Positions 1 to 9,029 of a stretch of 64,000 bases of DNA are shown here, piece after piece. Position numbers and translations under genes: made by a program. Origin of the DNA: Agrobacterium tumefaciens (lineage in GTDB: Bacteria; Pseudomonadota; Alphaproteobacteria; Rhizobiales; Rhizobiaceae); contig NZ_JXQV01000003.1 in the NCBI RefSeq assembly GCF_000834635.1, positions 62,001-126,000 on the forward strand, read 5' to 3'. A model generated the notes under the pieces. The model ran no database searches and had not been told where the DNA came from. It saw only the letters and a program-made list of their open reading frames with translations. Numbering within the stretch: the first letter of the stretch is position 1; each line of letters starts with the position of its first letter.

Positions 1-456
1 TCGGGTGAACAGGTGCGCACCGGCGTCAACTTGGTTGGTGAAACCGGCAAGTCTCTGGAAACGATTGCTGCGGAAGTGCAGGAAATCAACAAGCACGTCC
101 ACGCGATTGCCGAAGCCTCCCGTGAACAGTCGCTGGGTCTTCAGGAAATCAACACGGCCGTGAACACGATGGACCAGGGTACGCAGCAGAATGCGGCCAT
201 GGTGGAAGAATCGACAGCTGCCAGCCACGCGCTTGCACAGGAAGCCAAGAGCCTGACGGAAATGCTCGGCCAATTCCGTCTTGGTGAATCCGGCATTGCA
301 CAGCGCCCCCCCGTTACTGCCACAAAGCCACGTGTGGCGAGCAAAGCCTCGACACCTGCGCCCTCGCCTGCCCGCAGCCTCGGCCGCAAGCTGGCCAGCG
401 CATTTGGCGGCGGCGCGGCTGCCGTCAAGCATGAGCCGGAGTGGTCTGAATTCTGA
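1..456 (+). CDS. Methyl-accepting chemotaxis protein, C-terminal part (5' end outside window)
   Basis: The reading frame is open from base 1, so only the last 151 residues are present. They form the distal arm of the cytoplasmic signalling coiled coil of a chemoreceptor; the motif [18 protein letters not shown] is typical of the methylation-helix end. A flexible Pro/Ala/Ser-rich tail follows and ends in EWSEF, which resembles the aromatic-x-x-x-Phe pentapeptide by which CheR and CheB are tethered to some receptors. The sensory and membrane portions are upstream of the window, so the ligand is unknown. Family assignment is firm; the tether role is inferred from the motif. Confidence 0.93.
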   Translation, partial: SGEQVRTGVNLVGETGKSLETIAAEVQEINKHVHAIAEASREQSLGLQEINTAVNTMDQGTQQNAAMVEESTAASHALAQEAKSLTEMLGQFRLGESGIAQRPPVTATKPRVASKASTPAPSPARSLGRKLASAFGGGAAAVKHEPEWSEF

Positions 457-467
457 TAACCGACAAG

Positions 468-497
468 AAGCCGGGCGATACCATCGCCCGGCTTTCC
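468..497 (+). terminator. Rho-independent-type terminator after the chemoreceptor gene
   Basis: A perfect 12-bp stem (AAGCCGGGCGAT, then ATCGCCCGGCTT) with a 3-nt loop begins 11 bases after the stop codon. The following T-tract is short (TTTCCGTTT), so termination may be imperfect. Confidence 0.7.
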
Positions 498-723
498 GTT
501 TCGCGACATATGCGAATGGGATAAAGTGCCGGAATTGTGTTCCGCGTCACGCTGCGAACCGGGGGTTGCGCAGCTTCATTACCAAGATTTCACTTCCTCC
601 TGCCTTAAAGCTGTGCGACTTCCCATCAATGGAAATCGTATCGCCGACATCATATGCGACATTGTTCTCAGGCATCGCCCTTGGAAATCGCTGGAACTCG
701 GCCAAGTCTTGCAGGTACCCCAC

Positions 724-2019
724 ATGACCACGCCCGATGACGCTGGCAAAAGCAAAAATACCGCAGCACCCCAGCCGGACCTGAGGGACATTCTCAGCAC
801 GTCACGGACCGGCAAGAAAAAGTCACGCCGCGCACTTTATATAACGGTTGCGCTGTTGGTGCTGGCGGGTGCCGGGGGTTATTATTATGTCGCTGGCGGC
901 GCCAGTGTCGCCTATACCTACACAACGCTGGACGCCAAGAAAGGTGATCTGGCGGTTATCGTGACCTCCACAGGATCCGTTCAGCCCACCGATCAGGTGG
1001 ACATATCCAGCGAGCTTTCCGGCACCATCCGCAAGGTCAACGTGACCTATAACAGCGAGGTGAAGTCGGGCGCTATTCTGGCGGAGCTGGATACGAACAA
1101 ACTGGAAGCCGATGTGCAAAGCGCGCGCGCCAAGCTCTCCTCCGCCAAGGCCAGCGTCCTGAAGGCAAAGGCCGATCTGGGCTCTGCGAAATCCTCAATG
1201 GACCGGCTGCGATCGCTAGTGCAGAGCCGTGTTTCCAGCCAGCAGGACCTTGAAGTCGCACAGTTCACCTATGACGCAGCCGCCGCCACGCTTGAGGTCA
1301 ACAGCGCATCGGTTCTTTCGGCTGAGGCAGATCTGCGGCTTGCGGAACTCAATCTCGGCAAGGCGAAAATCGTCTCACCCATCAACGGCGTGGTGCTGAC
1401 GCGCGATGTGGACCCCGGTGCCACAGTGGCATCTTCGCTGAACGCGCCCGTTCTGTTCACCATTGCGGGCGACCTGCGACAGATGGAGCTTCAGGTGGCT
1501 ATCGATGAGGCAGATGTCGGCAAGGTGCAGACTGGGCAGACCGCGACTTTCAATGTGGACGCCTATCCCGAGCGAAGCTTCCCGGCGAAGATACAAACTG
1601 TGCGCTTTGCCTCGGAAACCGTTTCCAACGTCGTTACGTACAAAGGCATATTGACGGTCGATAACGCAGAGCTGCTTTTGCGCCCAGGCATGACGGCAAC
1701 TGCCAATATTGTGGTGGAACAGGTCAAGGATGCCATCCTCATTCCCAACGCTGCTCTTCGATATACACCACCGCGCGAATCGGCCTCGCGTGGCGGCGGC
1801 ATGATGGGGCTTTTCCGCCCTCCCCGCATGGGGCGCCAGCGCGGCGGCAATGGGGCTGAAGAAACGACGAAACGCAGCGTATGGGTGTTGCGCAACAACG
1901 CGCCGGTTTCTGTGCCTGTTGAGACTGGCGCGACAGATGGCCAGTTTACGGCCATCAAATCCGGCGACATCAAGCCAGATGATCAGGTCATCACCGACGC
2001 AACCCAACGCAGCAGTTGA
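724..2019 (+). CDS. HlyD/MacA-family periplasmic adaptor subunit of an efflux system
   Basis: This 431-residue protein is the membrane-fusion (adaptor) subunit that bridges an inner-membrane exporter to an outer-membrane channel. It has a basic cytoplasmic N-terminus, one membrane anchor at about residues 37-58, a split lipoyl/barrel domain (first half near 85-115, second half around SPINGVVLTRDVDPGATV), an intervening alpha-helical hairpin, and a beta-barrel with a membrane-proximal domain. A Gly/Arg/Met-rich loop sits at about 345-375. The frame is open further upstream, but the ATG at 724 is chosen because the upstream extension has no adaptor-like sequence. The MacB-like ATPase starts 6 bp after the stop, so the three genes form one operon. 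No outer-membrane TolC gene is adjacent. Substrate unknown. Confidence 0.88.
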   Translation: MTTPDDAGKSKNTAAPQPDLRDILSTSRTGKKKSRRALYITVALLVLAGAGGYYYVAGGASVAYTYTTLDAKKGDLAVIVTSTGSVQPTDQVDISSELSGTIRKVNVTYNSEVKSGAILAELDTNKLEADVQSARAKLSSAKASVLKAKADLGSAKSSMDRLRSLVQSRVSSQQDLEVAQFTYDAAAATLEVNSASVLSAEADLRLAELNLGKAKIVSPINGVVLTRDVDPGATVASSLNAPVLFTIAGDLRQMELQVAIDEADVGKVQTGQTATFNVDAYPERSFPAKIQTVRFASETVSNVVTYKGILTVDNAELLLRPGMTATANIVVEQVKDAILIPNAALRYTPPRESASRGGGMMGLFRPPRMGRQRGGNGAEETTKRSVWVLRNNAPVSVPVETGATDGQFTAIKSGDIKPDDQVITDATQRSS

Positions 2020-2025
2020 GGTGAG

Positions 2026-2740
<715 letters not shown>

Positions 2741-2751
<11 letters not shown>

Positions 2752-3949
2752 AACCGCACGCCTTGCGCTACGCGCCATCAGCCGCAACATCTTGCGCTCG
2801 TTTCTCACCGTGCTTGGCGTTGTCATCGGCGTGGCTGCGGTCATTGCCATGGTCACGATTGGCAACGGCACGACGGCGCAGGTGAAATCCGAACTCTCGC
2901 GCCTTGGCACGAACATGCTTTTCGTGCGCCCCGGCCAGTTCGGGCCCGGCCGCGCCAGCACCGAGGCCAAGCGCTTCAACGATCATGACATCGTTGCCAT
3001 GCGGGACCAGCTCAGCGGCATCAGAGCTGTCGCACCAGTCAACCGCAGCTCGGCTGCGACGGTCATTTACGGAGGCAAAAACCACGCCACCAGCGTTGTC
3101 GGCACCACGAATGATTATCTCGTGACGCAAGACTGGACACTGGCACTGGGCCGGGACTTTCTGCCCGCGGAAGATCGTGGTGGCCAGATTGGCTGTATCA
3201 TGGGTGAAACCGTGCGTCAGGAACTGTTCGGCTCAGCCAACCCGGTGGGCCAGACGATCAGGGTCAGCAATATCTCCTGCCCCGTCATCGGCGTGCTTGC
3301 CCGCAAGGGGCAGTCGGGTCTGGGCGACGATCAAGACGACACGATCATCATGCCGCTGAAAATCCATCAACGGCGCATCGGTGGCACCACCACCATTTCC
3401 AGCGTCATGGTATCCGCGCAGGACGGCGTCTCAACGGCCAAGGTGCAATCAGACATCGAAAACCTGCTGCGCGAGCGCCGCCGGATAGCGATTGGCCGGG
3501 ATGACGACTTCACGGTGAACGACATGGCGCAGATCGCCTCCGCAATGACCGGCACGACGACGCTGTTGACGGGTCTTCTCGGCGCGGTCGCCGCTGTCAG
3601 CCTGCTTGTTGGCGGCATCGGCATCATGAACATCATGCTGGTTTCCGTGACGGAACGAACGCGCGAAATCGGCATTCGCCTTGCTATCGGCGCACTGGAA
3701 AAGCAGGTTTTGACCCAGTTTCTGGTGGAAGCGGTCATGCTGTCTGCCTTCGGCGGCGTCGCCGGTATTCTCACAGGCCTTGGTCTTGCCTACACCGTCG
3801 TCAGTTTTCTCGGCGTTCCCTTCGTCACCAGCCCTGCCATTATCGCGCTTGCCTTTGGCTTTTCGGCAGCCATCGGGGTCGTCTTCGGTTACTTCCCGGC
3901 ACGGCGGGCAGCAAGCCTCAGCCCCATAGAGGCGCTGCGGCACGAATGA
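2741..3949 (+). CDS. MacB/FtsX-family ABC transporter permease
   Basis: This 402-residue permease has the MacB architecture: one N-terminal membrane helix (about residues 20-42, with LRSFLTVLGVVIGVAAVIAM), a large periplasmic domain of roughly 220 residues, and a C-terminal FtsX domain of three helices containing GGIGIMNIMLVSVTERTREIGIRLAIGA. The ATG at 2741 is preceded by GGCAGGAGG and lies inside the ATPase 3' end, which argues for coupled translation. An earlier in-frame start would overlap the ATPase by about 85 bp and lacks a ribosome site. With the adaptor and ATPase it forms a type VII-like ABC exporter; substrate (macrolide, peptide, lipid or siderophore) cannot be told. Confidence 0.92.
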
Positions 3950-4015
3950 TGCCGCTGGTTGTCATTCTCCGGCCAATCTCCATATAGAGGAGAGTTGATC
4001 GAAGGAGTTTTGCAA

Positions 4016-4498
4016 GTGAGCGTCGCGTTTGTCAAAGAAGAGAGTGCTGAAACGGCTGCCGAAACGCAGCTGCCGGATCGTCCCGTTTCAACGCATCCCA
4101 ACCTGGTAACCGAAGAGGGTTTGAAAGCGCTGCACCGGCAGGTGGAAGAGGCGCGCAAGGCTTTTGACGAAGCAAATGCCATTGAAGATATCAATGAGCG
4201 CCGCCGCGTGGCTGGTCCGCACATGCGCGATCTGCGCTATTTTTCCGAGCGCCTTCACACGGCACAGCCCATGCCGGAGCCTGAAACCAACGACGTCGTT
4301 GCCTTTGGTAGCACGGTCACCTTTGAGCGCGATGACGGGCGGGTGCAGACTTACCGCATCGTTGGCGAAGACGAAGCCGACCCCAAGGTCGGTTCGATCT
4401 CACACGTATCTCCCGTTGCCCGCGCCTTGCTGGGCAAAGCGGTGGGAGACCCTGTGTATGTTGGCGATCAGGAGCTTGAAATCACCGCAATCTCCTAA
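4016..4498 (+). CDS. GreA/GreB-family transcription factor with altered coiled-coil tip
   Basis: This 160-residue protein has the two-part Gre layout: an N-terminal helical hairpin (about 30-85) and a C-terminal FKBP-like domain with IVGEDEADPKVGSISHVSP and ARALLGKAVGDPVYV. Gre factors enter the RNA polymerase secondary channel and stimulate transcript cleavage. The usual acidic tip signature (SENAEY or similar) is not visible; the equivalent stretch reads IEDINERRRVAG, so cleavage stimulation is uncertain and a channel-binding regulator role is possible. The GTG at 4016 is chosen because AAGGAG lies 8 bp before it; the frame extends upstream without a good ribosome site. It follows the efflux operon by 66 bp and may be transcribed separately. 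Confidence 0.78.
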   Translation: MSVAFVKEESAETAAETQLPDRPVSTHPNLVTEEGLKALHRQVEEARKAFDEANAIEDINERRRVAGPHMRDLRYFSERLHTAQPMPEPETNDVVAFGSTVTFERDDGRVQTYRIVGEDEADPKVGSISHVSPVARALLGKAVGDPVYVGDQELEITAIS

Positions 4499-4573
4499 TG
4501 GCGTATTGCGGGGCTGGCGGACAAACGGTATCTGATCGGAAAATTAATCTCTTTTCAATCGATAGGCCGACCC

Positions 4574-5491
4574 ATGCTCGTGGATTTTCTCGTTACCCAT
4601 TCGGGTGGCTTTCATGCTGATGAATTGCTCTCAAGCGTTGTCCTCACACGGCTGTTTCCGCAGGCGAAAATCGTCCGCAGCCGCGCGCCGGAATGGATCA
4701 CGCCAGCCGAAGACCGGATTATCTACGACGTCGGCGGTGCCTATGATGCGCAGACGCGCATTTTCGACCACCACCAGCGTGGCGCGCCTCTTCGCGAAGA
4801 TGGCCAGCCCTACAGCTCATTCGGCCTGATCTGGAAACATTACGGGCATCTTTACCTTGCCGCGTCCGGCATACCGGAAGCGCATATCGAGACCATCCAC
4901 GCATCATTTGACGCGGGCTTCGTTCTGCCTATCGACCTCATGGACAATGGTGCGCTGAGCCCAGCGACCGCGGGGTCGCTGGCTGGCCTGACATTGCCGG
5001 TGCTGCTCGAAACCCTGAAACCAAATTTCGACAACACCGACCCCGAGGCCGACGATCTGGCATTCCACGCCGCGCTTTCGATTGCTCGCAGCTTCGTTGA
5101 AGCAAGCATTGGCAAGAAGGCCGCTAAACTTCGTGCTGAAACGCTGGTGCTGGACGCCATTGCTAAAACAGGTGAAAACCGCGTTCTGGAACTTCCCATC
5201 GGCATGCCATTCCGCCCGGCAGTGGTGAAAGCGGGCGCCGATCACCTTCTCTTCGTCGTCCATCCCCGTGACAAGGACTGGTGTGTGACCGGTATCCGTC
5301 GTGCCGATGAGGGTTTTGAACTGCGCGCCGATCTTCCCGCCTCATGGGCCGGTTTGACGAACGGCGAGCTGGAAACGGCATCCGGCGTTGAGGGTGCCAC
5401 CTTCTGTCACAACGGCCGATTCATCGCTGCTGCAAAAACACGGGAAGCCGCACTGACCATGGCAGAGATTGCTGTGCGGGAAGCTGTTTAA
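4574..5491 (+). CDS. MYG1-family protein (DHH-like metal-dependent phosphoesterase/exonuclease)
   Basis: A 305-residue member of the MYG1 (GAMM1/UPF0160) family, related to DHH phosphoesterases. The N-terminal motif HSGGFHADELLSS matches the family HxGxFHxDE signature, and IYDVGGAYD and FDHHQRGAP supply further Asp and His residues for a likely two-metal site. A later block, HPRDKDWCVTGIRR, is also typical. Eukaryotic MYG1 is a 3'-5' RNA exonuclease; the bacterial role is inferred. Length agrees with bacterial members. It stands alone, followed by a palindromic repeat and the convergent suf operon end. Confidence 0.88.
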   Translation: MLVDFLVTHSGGFHADELLSSVVLTRLFPQAKIVRSRAPEWITPAEDRIIYDVGGAYDAQTRIFDHHQRGAPLREDGQPYSSFGLIWKHYGHLYLAASGIPEAHIETIHASFDAGFVLPIDLMDNGALSPATAGSLAGLTLPVLLETLKPNFDNTDPEADDLAFHAALSIARSFVEASIGKKAAKLRAETLVLDAIAKTGENRVLELPIGMPFRPAVVKAGADHLLFVVHPRDKDWCVTGIRRADEGFELRADLPASWAGLTNGELETASGVEGATFCHNGRFIAAAKTREAALTMAEIAVREAV

Positions 5492-5532
5492 AACAGGCAG
5501 GGGACGATCTCTTCGCCAAACACCTGCACCAC

Positions 5533-5560
5533 CGTCATCCTCGGGCTTGTCCCGAGGATC
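5533..5560. repeat. Interspersed GTCATCCTCGGG palindrome, single-arm copy
   Basis: ATCCTCGGG and CCCGAGGAT form a 9-bp hairpin with a CTTGT loop, preceded by GTC. Longer copies of the same element are at 9863-9949, 13680-13763 and 27703-27751. It lies between the convergent MYG1 and sufA genes, where it could act as a transcript-end hairpin. It resembles rhizobial intergenic mosaic (RIME-like) palindromes. Confidence 0.8.
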
Positions 5561-5617
5561 TAACCACGTTTCTGGAAATGAGACGTGTGACACGCTCAAG
5601 CAGCAAAAAATGCGGCT

Positions 5618-6007
5618 TCAAGCGCCGACTGATTCCTGGCGCTGCTTGGCAAGTGCTGCCAGATCGGCAGGCTTCAACTCAACCGATTCACCACAGCCGC
5701 AGGCCGATGTCTGGTTGGGATTGGTGAACGCAAAGCCCGAACGCATCTTGGTCGATTCGAAATCCATCTGAGTACCGAGCAAATAAAGCACGGCGGATGG
5801 CTCGATCCAGACTTTCGCATCCTGAAATTCGATGAAATCATCCTTGGCGGATGGCTCCGTTACGAGGTCGATGGTGTATTCCATGCCCGCGCAGCCACCC
5901 TTTTTGATGCCCACACGAAGGCCCTTGGCGTCAGGACCGGAATTTTCGACAATTGCCTTGACCCGCAAGGCCGCAGCCTCGGTCATCGTCATTACTGCAA
6001 AGCCCAT
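5618..6007 (-). CDS. sufA: A-type iron-sulfur carrier protein SufA/IscA family
   Basis: A 129-residue A-type carrier that accepts an Fe-S cluster from the SufBCD scaffold and passes it to apo-enzymes. The three cluster-ligand cysteines are visible in GGCAGMEY and in the C-terminal ACGCGES. The ATG at 6007 is chosen because AAGGAG lies 9 bp upstream; the frame continues to a TTG seven codons earlier without a ribosome site. It is the last gene of the suf operon, 91 bp after sufT. Whether it behaves as SufA, IscA or ErpA cannot be decided from sequence; operon position favours sufA. Confidence 0.93.
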   Translation of the reverse strand: MGFAVMTMTEAAALRVKAIVENSGPDAKGLRVGIKKGGCAGMEYTIDLVTEPSAKDDFIEFQDAKVWIEPSAVLYLLGTQMDFESTKMRSGFAFTNPNQTSACGCGESVELKPADLAALAKQRQESVGA

Positions 6008-6098
6008 AGGCCCATTCTCCTTCAACAATCGGGTTCAAGGCCCGATGCTTTCATGGAATTGAATCTAGTCTCATAAGCCGTCGGTATCAAGTGCCGGA

Positions 6099-6482
6099 TC
6101 AGTACCAGCCGACTGCGACCTGCGCTTCTTCAGACATGCGGTCCGGTGTCCATGGCGGATCGAAGGTCATTTCAACCGTCACACCTGATACGCCTTCAAC
6201 GGCTCCCACGGCGTTTTCCACCCAGCCCGGCATTTCACCCGCAACAGGGCAACCCGGCGCGGTCAGCGTCATCATAATCTTGACCATACGGTCATCTTCG
6301 ACGTCGATCTTGTAGATAAGACCCAGTTCGAAAATATCCGCCGGAATTTCCGGGTCATAAACGGTCTTCAGAGCCGCAATCACATCATCGCTGATGCGCG
6401 CCAACTCGTCCGGCGCGATGGAGGACACCTTGGCGGGTGCGTCTATCACGGCGGGGGTCTGCTCTGTTGTTTCAGTTGTCAT
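6099..6482 (-). CDS. sufT: SUF-associated DUF59/MIP18-family protein SufT
   Basis: This 127-residue protein has a Pro/Ala-rich N-terminus of about 30 residues followed by a DUF59 domain with TVYDPEIPADIFELGLIY and TLTAPGCPVAGEMP, including the conserved cysteine of that family. DUF59 proteins in suf operons (SufT) help mature Fe-S proteins; the biochemical step is not settled. The ATG at 6482 lies 11 bp after the sufS stop. The frame extends upstream into the 3' end of sufS without family similarity, so that extension is not used. Confidence 0.9.
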   Translation of the reverse strand: MTTETTEQTPAVIDAPAKVSSIAPDELARISDDVIAALKTVYDPEIPADIFELGLIYKIDVEDDRMVKIMMTLTAPGCPVAGEMPGWVENAVGAVEGVSGVTVEMTFDPPWTPDRMSEEAQVAVGWY

Positions 6483-6493
6483 GGTCCTGATCC

Positions 6494-7744
6494 TCAGGCG
6501 AAAAAATTGCGGGCGTATTCGAGGGCTTCGGCTAAGGCGTCCACCTCCGCGCGCGTATTGTAAAGGCCGAACGATGCACGGCATGTGGAGGTCACGCCGA
6601 AGCGTTTCAAGAGCGGCATGGCGCAATGGGTGCCGGCACGAACCGCCACACCTCGCCTGTCGATGACCATCGAGACGTCATGGGCGTGAATGCCTTCAAG
6701 CTCGAACGAGAAAATCCCGCCCTTGCCCGGTGCATTGCCGATGATGCGCAAAGAGTTGATATCGCGCAGTCTTTCAGCCGCATAGGCAGCAAGATCGGCC
6801 TCATGAGCAGCAATTGCAGCACGTCCTACGCCTTCCATATAATCCAGCGCATAACCAAGACCGATGGCCTGGACGATGGGCGGTGTACCTGCCTCGAAAC
6901 GATGTGGTGGCTCATTGTAGGTGATCACGTCTTCACCGACGTCGAGGATCATCTCCCCACCGCCCTGAAACGGGATCATCTCCTTCAAACGGTCAGCCTT
7001 ACCATAGAGCACGCCGATACCGGATGGGCCGTAAAGCTTGTGGCCGGTCATCACATACCAGTCGCAATCGATATCGCGGACATCGACCGGCATGTGAACC
7101 GCACCTTGACTACCATCGACCAGCACGGGAATGCCGCGCTCATGCGCGATGCGGCAGATTTCCTTGACGGGAACGACAGTGCCCAAGGCGTTCGACATAT
7201 GGGTAATGGCAACCAGCTTGGTCTTTTCGGTCAGGCTCTTTTCGAAGTCTTCGATGTGGAACGCGCCATCATCGTCAACCGGCACCCAGACGAGCTTTGC
7301 ACCCTGCCGTTCCCGGATGAAGTGCCACGGAACAATGTTGGAATGGTGCTCCATGATCGAAAGCACGATCTCGTCGCCCTCCCCGATCTTGGGCATTCCA
7401 TAACCATAGGCGACCGTGTTGATGGCCTCGGTCGAGGATTTGGTGAACACGATCTCGTCCACCGATCCAGCATTCAGGAAGCGGCGAACCTTTTCGCGCG
7501 ACGCTTCATAAGCATCCGTGGCCGCATTGGAGAGAAAATGCAGGCCGCGATGGACGTTCGCGTATTCATTGGCGTAAGCGTGCGAGATGGCATCAATCAC
7601 CAACTGCGGCTTTTGTGCGGACGCGCCGTTGTCCAGATAGACCAGCGGCTTGCCATAGACCTCGCGCGAAAGGATCGGAAAATCCTTCCGCACGGCTTCG
7701 ACGTCATAAGGGGCGGCCACTGCGGCGCGTTCGCGATCAGGCAT
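6494..7744 (-). CDS. sufS: Cysteine desulfurase SufS
   Basis: A 416-residue group II cysteine desulfurase that removes sulfur from L-cysteine as an enzyme-bound persulfide for cluster assembly. The PLP lysine is in MTGHKLYGPSGIGVLYG and the catalytic cysteine in RAGTHCAMPLLKRFG, with the short active-site loop and TSTCRASFGLYNT typical of SufS/CsdA. Its start codon overlaps the sufD 3' end by 8 bp, so translation is probably coupled. SufS normally works with SufE, which is not seen nearby. A second desulfurase heads the same operon (11605-12774). Confidence 0.96.
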   Translation of the reverse strand: MPDRERAAVAAPYDVEAVRKDFPILSREVYGKPLVYLDNGASAQKPQLVIDAISHAYANEYANVHRGLHFLSNAATDAYEASREKVRRFLNAGSVDEIVFTKSSTEAINTVAYGYGMPKIGEGDEIVLSIMEHHSNIVPWHFIRERQGAKLVWVPVDDDGAFHIEDFEKSLTEKTKLVAITHMSNALGTVVPVKEICRIAHERGIPVLVDGSQGAVHMPVDVRDIDCDWYVMTGHKLYGPSGIGVLYGKADRLKEMIPFQGGGEMILDVGEDVITYNEPPHRFEAGTPPIVQAIGLGYALDYMEGVGRAAIAAHEADLAAYAAERLRDINSLRIIGNAPGKGGIFSFELEGIHAHDVSMVIDRRGVAVRAGTHCAMPLLKRFGVTSTCRASFGLYNTRAEVDALAEALEYARNFFA

Positions 7745-9008
7745 GTTGTTCCAGCCAGTTGGCGATGATCTCTTCCAGCGCCGCTACGAGGTTTTCGTCT
7801 TCAAGCTCTTCGACGATCTCATCAACGAAAGCGTTGACCAGCATGGCCCGTGCTCTCGCCCGTGGAACGCCACGCGCCATCAGATAATAGAGATGGGTGT
7901 CGCTGATATCGGCAACGGTCGCACCATGGCCGCACTGAACGTCGTCTGCAAAGATTTCAAGTTCCGGCTTGGCCGAAAACTCGCCATCATCAGACATCAG
8001 CAACGTGTTGCAGGCCATCTTGGCATCGGTTTTCTGCGCATCCGGGGCAACCCGGATCATGCCCTGGAAAATGCCCTTGGCGCGATCAAACACCACATTG
8101 CGGAACACCTCAGTCGAGCTGGTGTTCGGTACATTGTGGCCCAGAACCATGGTCACGTCAGTATGGGTCTCGCCACCCAGCAGGTTGACGCCGCGAATGG
8201 AAAGCTCGGAGCCCTCACCCTCAACATCGACACGCAGTTCCTGGCGAACCAGCTTACCACCGGCATTGATGACAAACAGCGCAAGCTTGGCATCTGCACC
8301 CATCACAATGCGCAACTGGCCAAGATGCGTATCGGCAGCGCCTTGGCGCTGCAACAGCACGTATGTGGCCTCAGCGCCGTCCTGAACCTCGATCTCGCTG
8401 ACCGAAGACACGAATGCGGCATCCGATGTCACCGACAGGTGATGCTCGATGACGGTTGCCTTGGAGCCCTTGCCAAAACGGACCGGAAAACGGCTATGGA
8501 CCTGCCCGGCGCCATGAGCGACGTGAAGCTCCAACGGATTGACCAAGATGGCATCGTCGGGAACGACGACCGAAAGGCCATCGCGCACGAAGCTGCCATT
8601 GATGCGGCCAATCGCGTCATCCTTGCTGGCCGCAACGAGTGCAGCAGCAGCCGTGCCATCGCTCAGGCTTTCCGCGTAGTTTCCGACCTTGAAACCTTCG
8701 ATCTCGGAATCGGCTGCCTTGCCCTGCAACACATAGGCAATGTGCGAGCCTTCAACGAGTGCTGCAGCCTTTTCGATCAAAGGTGCCGGAGCGTCTTCGG
8801 GAATGCCGCGCAGCAGTGTTTTCAGGTCCGTATAGTGCCAGGCCTCAACCCGACGCGTCGGCAAGCCGCCGGTCTTCAGATCGTCAAACAGCACATCGCG
8901 TGCGGCCACGACGTTTCCATCACCGGGAAGCGCGCTGAACTTGGCGGTAAAGGCTTCGATCAGCGCGGTTTCCGCTGGCGTCTGCCGGTTTGTTGTTTGC
9001 ATATTCAT
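7737..9008 (-). CDS. sufD: Fe-S cluster assembly protein SufD
   Basis: A 423-residue SufD, the partner of SufB and SufC in the SufBC2D scaffold. It shows the SufB/D right-handed beta-helix core and the family C-terminal block DVQCGHGATVADISDTHLYYLMARG, including the His of the SufB-SufD cluster-forming interface. The ATG at 9008 is favoured by GAGGAG 9 bp upstream; a TTG seven codons earlier precedes that ribosome site, and an ATG two codons later is possible. It follows sufC by 21 bp. Confidence 0.95.
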   Translation of the reverse strand: MNMQTTNRQTPAETALIEAFTAKFSALPGDGNVVAARDVLFDDLKTGGLPTRRVEAWHYTDLKTLLRGIPEDAPAPLIEKAAALVEGSHIAYVLQGKAADSEIEGFKVGNYAESLSDGTAAAALVAASKDDAIGRINGSFVRDGLSVVVPDDAILVNPLELHVAHGAGQVHSRFPVRFGKGSKATVIEHHLSVTSDAAFVSSVSEIEVQDGAEATYVLLQRQGAADTHLGQLRIVMGADAKLALFVINAGGKLVRQELRVDVEGEGSELSIRGVNLLGGETHTDVTMVLGHNVPNTSSTEVFRNVVFDRAKGIFQGMIRVAPDAQKTDAKMACNTLLMSDDGEFSAKPELEIFADDVQCGHGATVADISDTHLYYLMARGVPRARARAMLVNAFVDEIVEELEDENLVAALEEIIANWLEQHA

Positions 9009-9029
9009 GACATCGCTCTCCTCAGCCAA

